From positions 1 to 9,435 of the forward strand of contig JAGLGH010000142.1 of the NCBI GenBank assembly GCA_023144115.1: DNA of 9,435 nt, read 5' to 3'. Under the pieces are notes generated by a model. It saw only the letters and a list, made by a program, of their open reading frames with translations, made no database searches and had not been told where the DNA came from. Positions within the stretch are counted from its first letter, which is position 1. Every line of letters starts with the position of its first letter. The position numbers were made by a program, and so were the translations under genes. The DNA is from Nanobdellota archaeon (GTDB lineage Archaea; Nanobdellota; Nanobdellia; Woesearchaeales; JAGLGH01). Shown here piece after piece: positions 6,454 to 9,435 of this stretch.

Positions 6454-6602
6454 CTTGATGAGCAAATCTTGATGAGCATAGCTCATTAAGAACTTAGAGA
6501 GCTCTGCTCTCCAAGTGCTCATTAAGTCTTGGTAAGCGAAGCTTACTAAGAAGTTAGAGAACTTTGTTCTCCAACTAAGTTAGAGAGCTTTGCTCTCCAA
6601 CT
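6454..6602. repeat. Array of five 23-bp hairpin units plus one split copy
   Basis: Units lie at 6468-6490, 6493-6515, 6528-6550, 6553-6575 and 6579-6601. Each has a 3-bp base stem (CTT/AAG or GTT/AAC), one wobble position, a perfect 6-bp stem and a 3-nt loop, and flanking A-T pairs usually extend the stem. Inner stems differ between units but always pair: ATGAGC/GCTCAT, GAGAGC/GCTCTC, GTAAGC/GCTTAC, GAGAAC/GTTCTC. The mismatch always falls at positions 4/20; read so that it is G-T, units 1 and 3 are plus-oriented and units 2, 4 and 5 minus-oriented, and all triloops are then purine-rich (ATA, AGA, GAA, AAA, AAA). Arms identical to unit 1 recur at 6454-6463 and 6517-6526, enclosing units 1 and 2. 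It resembles REP/BIME-type palindromic elements; no transposase lies nearby. Confidence 0.85.
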
Positions 6603-6604
6603 CA

Positions 6605-6650
6605 ACTTGGGAATCATGCCGCTGCGAGCAGCGAAGTATTAACCCCAAGT
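6605..6650. repeat. Composite hairpin downstream of fttA
   Basis: Outer arms ACTTGGG (6605-6611) and CCCAAGT (6644-6650) enclose an inner hairpin CGCTG-CGAG-CAGCG (6620-6633), the most GC-rich spot in this AT-rich spacer. It begins 13 bp past the fttA stop codon in the transcribed direction. It could fold in the fttA 3' untranslated RNA or be another palindromic element; its architecture differs from the 23-bp units. No T tract follows on the minus strand, so it is not an obvious intrinsic terminator. Confidence 0.55.
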
Positions 6651-6662
6651 AGGAATAAACTT

Positions 6663-8552
6663 TCACTTAATCCTAATAGCTTCCAAATTCCGAGGAGCAG
6701 CTGTCTCTACCCGCATCTGCTTATGGATTGAGCTTGCCAGGTCAAGGCATTTTGAGTTTTCGCCATGGTTTATGATTATTTTCTTTGCCCTGGGATGGCA
6801 CCTGTGAACAAAATTCATCAACTGCCTTCTGTCAGAATGATTTGATATTGCCAGCCTGCGGATATCCATCTTCAGCTGTAACACTTCATTCTTTGTTCCT
6901 GCTTTGAATATGAATTCGCGCTCACCGCGTTGTATCCTTGCTCCTAATGAACCTTCGCCCTGATAACATGAAAGTACTAGGCTATTCTTTGGGTTGTCGC
7001 CAAAAGCTTTTAGGTACTCTACAGAAGGACCACCTACAAGCATACCAGATGTTGCTAATACTATGCATGCTCCAGTCTCTTCTATTATCTGCTTTCTTTC
7101 TTTTCCGCTACCAACCTGCCTAAATATCTCTGAAAGGAAAGGGTTAGCATCTTTATGGAATATCTGTTTTCTTACCTGTGAGTTCATAAATTCAGGATAT
7201 GCTGTATGGATTGCTGTTATTTCCCAGACCATGCCATCAACATATACTGGAACTGGGTCAATTATTCCATTTCTTACCATGCTTTCTATTAACACCATAA
7301 TCTCCTGCGCCCTTCCTGAACCCAGGACAGGCATAAGAACCTTTCCGCCTTGCTTTATGGTTTTGGTAACAATATCCTTTAGTTCCTGGTCAGCATCTTT
7401 TTGCATTGGCATGAGGTTATCTTTGCCGCCATATGTGCTTTCTATTATCATTGTCTCTAACCTTGGGAACTGTGTTGCAGCAGCTTCAAGAAGCATAGTC
7501 CTGCCGTATTTGAAGTCAGCTGTATAGAGGAGATTGTGAAGCCCATTGCCTATATGGAGGTGCGCCATTGCGCTTCCAAGTATATGGCCTGCATTATAGA
7601 ATGTAAGCCTTATATCTGGAGTTATATCTGAGACCTCTTCGTAATTAAGCCAGATACAGTGCTTAACCATCTCTTTTACATCTTCGCTTGTATATACTGG
7701 CTCTTTGCCTTCATGCCTCTGGATCTTGATATAGTCCAGCGCCAGCAGGCTCATTACATCTCGTGTAGGAAGTGTACAATAGACCGGACCCCTGTATCCG
7801 AATTTGAACAGGTAAGGCACAAAACCGCTGTGGTCCATATGAGAATGTGTTACTATAACTGCATCAAGTTCATTTATGTTGAACTCCGGAGCCTCAAGAA
7901 AAGGAAATGCTTCATCATCATTAGCTACGTTTATGCCACAGTCAAGGAGCACTCTTGATTCTGGTGTCTGCAAGAGCAGGCAGCTTCTCCCTACCTGCCT
8001 TCCTCCTCCAAGGAAAGTTACTCTTATCCATTCTTTTTTCTTGCCTCTTATCCATCCGTCATATATCCTATGACCTACCTTATCAAGGAATTTTCTCCTG
8101 TAATCACTGTTCTGGTAAAGGACGCTTCTGATATTATCTATCAGGTTGCATTTGAGCGCAGGAGTCCTTTTAATGATTGGAACCCATAATGTATTTGTTC
8201 TTATCTCACGAAGTATGGAACCCTGCTTACCTATAGCAAGCCCAGGTTTTTCTGCTTCTATTATGACTTGTGAACGCTGAGGATCAAAAATAATCTGTGA
8301 AAGCTTTGCCTCCTCTGGAATCATCTTCTCTATCTCTTTTTGTGCAATTTCAGGGTCGAGAGTGATTGAAGGATCAGGTCTTAGTTCAACCCTTTTCTTT
8401 ATATCATTGACTACACTTCTGATAAGCCCTTTGTTGTCAAAGAAAAATTCTTTGTCTTTTGTATATACTACTATATTTGCTCCTTCAAAACAAGCATCGC
8501 TTATTTTATCTTTCGGGAGAATCTTCATTACTTCTTTTATTATATCTGGCAT
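6663..8552 (-). CDS. fttA: FttA / aCPSF1: KH-domain metallo-beta-lactamase beta-CASP ribonuclease, transcription termination factor
   Basis: 629 aa, close to the usual length of the archaeal aCPSF1 family. The N-terminal ~150 residues hold the KH-type RNA-binding region, with GKQG (108-111) as the GxxG loop. The MBL core carries THSHMDHSG (H236, H238, D240, H241), H323 of NAGHILGSA and D346 of YTADFKYG as metal ligands. The beta-CASP part carries E371 of ESTYGG, H571-S-D of NHSD and H596 of INHGE. No catalytic residue is missing. Family knowledge: FttA (aCPSF1) cleaves RNA 3' ends after U-rich sites and drives factor-dependent transcription termination in archaea, working as a dimer with RNA polymerase and Spt4/5. 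A GGAGG sits 6 nt before the ATG, and a TATA element further upstream leaves a short leader. It lies 150 bp downstream of psmB on the same strand with its own promoter signals. Confidence 0.96.
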   Translation of the reverse strand: MPDIIKEVMKILPKDKISDACFEGANIVVYTKDKEFFFDNKGLIRSVVNDIKKRVELRPDPSITLDPEIAQKEIEKMIPEEAKLSQIIFDPQRSQVIIEAEKPGLAIGKQGSILREIRTNTLWVPIIKRTPALKCNLIDNIRSVLYQNSDYRRKFLDKVGHRIYDGWIRGKKKEWIRVTFLGGGRQVGRSCLLLQTPESRVLLDCGINVANDDEAFPFLEAPEFNINELDAVIVTHSHMDHSGFVPYLFKFGYRGPVYCTLPTRDVMSLLALDYIKIQRHEGKEPVYTSEDVKEMVKHCIWLNYEEVSDITPDIRLTFYNAGHILGSAMAHLHIGNGLHNLLYTADFKYGRTMLLEAAATQFPRLETMIIESTYGGKDNLMPMQKDADQELKDIVTKTIKQGGKVLMPVLGSGRAQEIMVLIESMVRNGIIDPVPVYVDGMVWEITAIHTAYPEFMNSQVRKQIFHKDANPFLSEIFRQVGSGKERKQIIEETGACIVLATSGMLVGGPSVEYLKAFGDNPKNSLVLSCYQGEGSLGARIQRGEREFIFKAGTKNEVLQLKMDIRRLAISNHSDRRQLMNFVHRCHPRAKKIIINHGENSKCLDLASSIHKQMRVETAAPRNLEAIRIK

Positions 8553-8557
8553 TTTAT

Positions 8558-8563
8558 ACCTCC
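8558..8563 (-). promoter_or_regulatory. Shine-Dalgarno of fttA
   Basis: The minus strand reads GGAGGT, 6 nt before the ATG at 8552. A full-strength site like this contrasts with the leaderless-looking starts of other genes in the window and confirms the chosen fttA start. Confidence 0.8.
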
Positions 8564-8592
8564 GATATTTATTAATAATTTTGTCAAGAATC

Positions 8593-8617
8593 TCATGTCA
8601 GAAACATGAATTTATAT
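8593..8617 (-). promoter_or_regulatory. fttA: fttA TATA box with an adjoining inverted repeat
   Basis: The minus strand shows ATATAAAT at 8610-8617, which places a start site near 8587 and a leader of about 35 nt containing the Shine-Dalgarno. Directly downstream of the TATA lies an inverted repeat, TCATGT-CAGAA-ACATGA (8593-8609), between the TATA and the predicted start site, where a bound protein would block polymerase entry. The operator role is inference. Confidence 0.4.
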
Positions 8618-8702
8618 CTTGATGCCTCTTGTTTTTTTGGGAGGCAAATTCCAATTTATTTATGAAAAATGGTAATAATTTCTTCAGAAACTTATTTAGT
8701 TC

Positions 8703-9359
8703 TTATTCTACTTCAGCTTTTGATTCTATTGTATGATCAAAAATCTTTTCTATCCCTTTATCTCTGATGGCAATTATGTCAATCCCATTGCCGCTTGCTA
8801 TATCTCTTTGAATTGCAGCATTTATGCATCTTATTGCAAGCTTTTTAGCATCGTCAACCATCATGCCTTTTTTAAACAGTGTTTCCAAAACACCATATAC
8901 CATTACGCTTCCTGATCCGCTTGAGATGAAATCCTCGACTTCAGCAATGCTGCCATCAGGGAATACATCATATATGTAAAATCCTGTTACATCTGCGCCG
9001 CCAACAATAAAATGTGCGATTCCTGGTATCATTGAAGGTCGCCTGATATTATTATAAGTAAATCTTGCAGTAAGGTTTGCAGCTTCTTTTACAGTCACTT
9101 CCCTTTTGGTCCTTATCATCTTCAGCTTAAGTTCAGATTCAACATACCTTGCAAGAAGTTGTGCATCTGAAGCAGTACCTGCGATTGTAACTGCAATCTT
9201 GTCTGTTATAGGGATAATCTTCTGTGTCTTTTTGTTTGCAATAAGATATCCTGCGGTCGCTCTTCTGTCTGCTGCAAGTATTATACCATCCTTGCATATC
9301 AATCCTAAGGTCGTTGTGCCTGTTTTAAGCACTTTTTCAGTGTCTTCCATTTTTATCAT
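8703..9359 (-). CDS. psmB: Proteasome subunit beta (20S core, catalytic)
   Basis: 218 aa. Residues 1-14 are a propeptide ending in KTG; autocleavage before T15 exposes the N-terminal Thr nucleophile (TTTLGL). In mature numbering D17 is D31, K33 is K47 (KKTQK) and G47 is G61 (TIAGTASD), all conserved; SSGSGS (147-152) and QRDIASGNGID complete the active-site region. The protein forms the inner seven-subunit rings of the 20S proteasome, which degrades unfolded proteins in the cytosol together with alpha subunits and an ATPase cap; neither partner gene is in the window. The start may be Met1 or Met4 (9350); neither has a Shine-Dalgarno, so a leaderless or short-leader message is likely. fttA follows on the same strand after 150 bp that include a weak T5 run on the minus strand (8665-8669). 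Confidence 0.97.
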   Translation of the reverse strand: MIKMEDTEKVLKTGTTTLGLICKDGIILAADRRATAGYLIANKKTQKIIPITDKIAVTIAGTASDAQLLARYVESELKLKMIRTKREVTVKEAANLTARFTYNNIRRPSMIPGIAHFIVGGADVTGFYIYDVFPDGSIAEVEDFISSGSGSVMVYGVLETLFKKGMMVDDAKKLAIRCINAAIQRDIASGNGIDIIAIRDKGIEKIFDHTIESKAEVE

Positions 9360-9374
9360 TTAACAAAATTTGTG

Positions 9375-9428
9375 AGAAATTATATTTCTTAATATAGAGT
9401 AATCATATTGGTGTATTTAAATCTTTCG
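9375..9428 (-). promoter_or_regulatory. psmB: Promoter region of psmB (two candidate TATA elements)
   Basis: The nearer candidate is AATATAAT at 9379-9386 (minus strand), about 24 bp before Met1 and 33 bp before Met4, and it lies within a perfect inverted repeat AGAAAT-TAT-ATTTCT (9375-9389). The farther one is ATTTAAAT at 9415-9422, preceded by a good BRE-like GCGAAAG, which would give a leader of about 30 nt. I cannot choose between them; the farther element could also serve a plus-strand gene beyond the window. Confidence 0.4.
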
Positions 9429-9435
9429 CTTTTTT

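Noticed and set aside
6454..6480. Box C/D guide RNA, prompted by two TTGATGAG motifs
   Set aside because: The motifs are the arms of the hairpin units, and no matching D boxes with proper spacing are seen.
6454..6602. CRISPR array
   Set aside because: The units are hairpins of differing sequence separated by only 2-3 bp; there are no identical repeats with unique spacers, and no cas genes.
6994..7527. Long open frame opposite fttA, and similar frames opposite the other large genes
   Set aside because: They lie antisense to well-recognised conserved genes, have no family resemblance, and arise from the codon use of the true genes.
8620..8700. Hairpin-type terminator between psmB and fttA
   Set aside because: Only a short T5 run on the minus strand and no stable stem; too weak to list.

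Overview
The window is AT-rich and archaeal. The evidence is a proteasome beta subunit with a cleavable N-terminus and N-terminal Thr, an FttA/aCPSF1-type KH-MBL-beta-CASP ribonuclease, a Dph6 (diphthamide) domain, and BRE/TATA promoters placed about 28 bp before start codons that lack a Shine-Dalgarno. The Lys/Ile-rich proteins and gene mix would suit a DPANN-type archaeon, but no rRNA or other marker fixes the lineage.

Layout. (1) 14-2432, minus strand: a likely operon led by a 19-codon leaderless mini-ORF, then a phosphoacceptor response-regulator receiver protein with an unrecognised C-terminal half, then a 484-aa protein. The last ~225 residues of that protein match the RelA/SpoT nucleotidyltransferase fold, which is rare in archaea; it lacks the usual catalytic Glu. 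(2) 2433-2579: a divergent promoter region. (3) 2580-4751, plus strand: a three-module fusion of Ntn glutaminase, asparagine-synthetase ATP-PPase and Dph6 diphthine-ammonia ligase. (4) 4752-4822: a T-rich convergent junction with three copies of a 12-bp repeat. (5) 4819-6222, minus: an AlbA_2/Schlafen-like + GHKL-like + winged-helix putative regulator. (6) 6223-6662: a non-coding stretch whose right half is an array of five 23-bp near-perfect hairpins of one architecture, a split copy of one of them, and a larger composite hairpin. (7) 6663-8552 and 8703-9359, minus: the conserved housekeeping genes fttA and psmB, each with its own promoter signals.

How the genes relate. The right end is core archaeal machinery (RNA 3'-end processing and termination, protein degradation). 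The centre and left are more accessory. The two strongest leads are the receiver + RelA/SpoT-like pair, a candidate two-component-coupled alarmone-like system, and the hairpin array at 6454-6602, whose arms change in a compensatory way between units and which resembles REP/BIME-type elements. The AsnB-Dph6 fusion suggests glutamine-derived ammonia supply for the last step of diphthamide synthesis on elongation factor 2.
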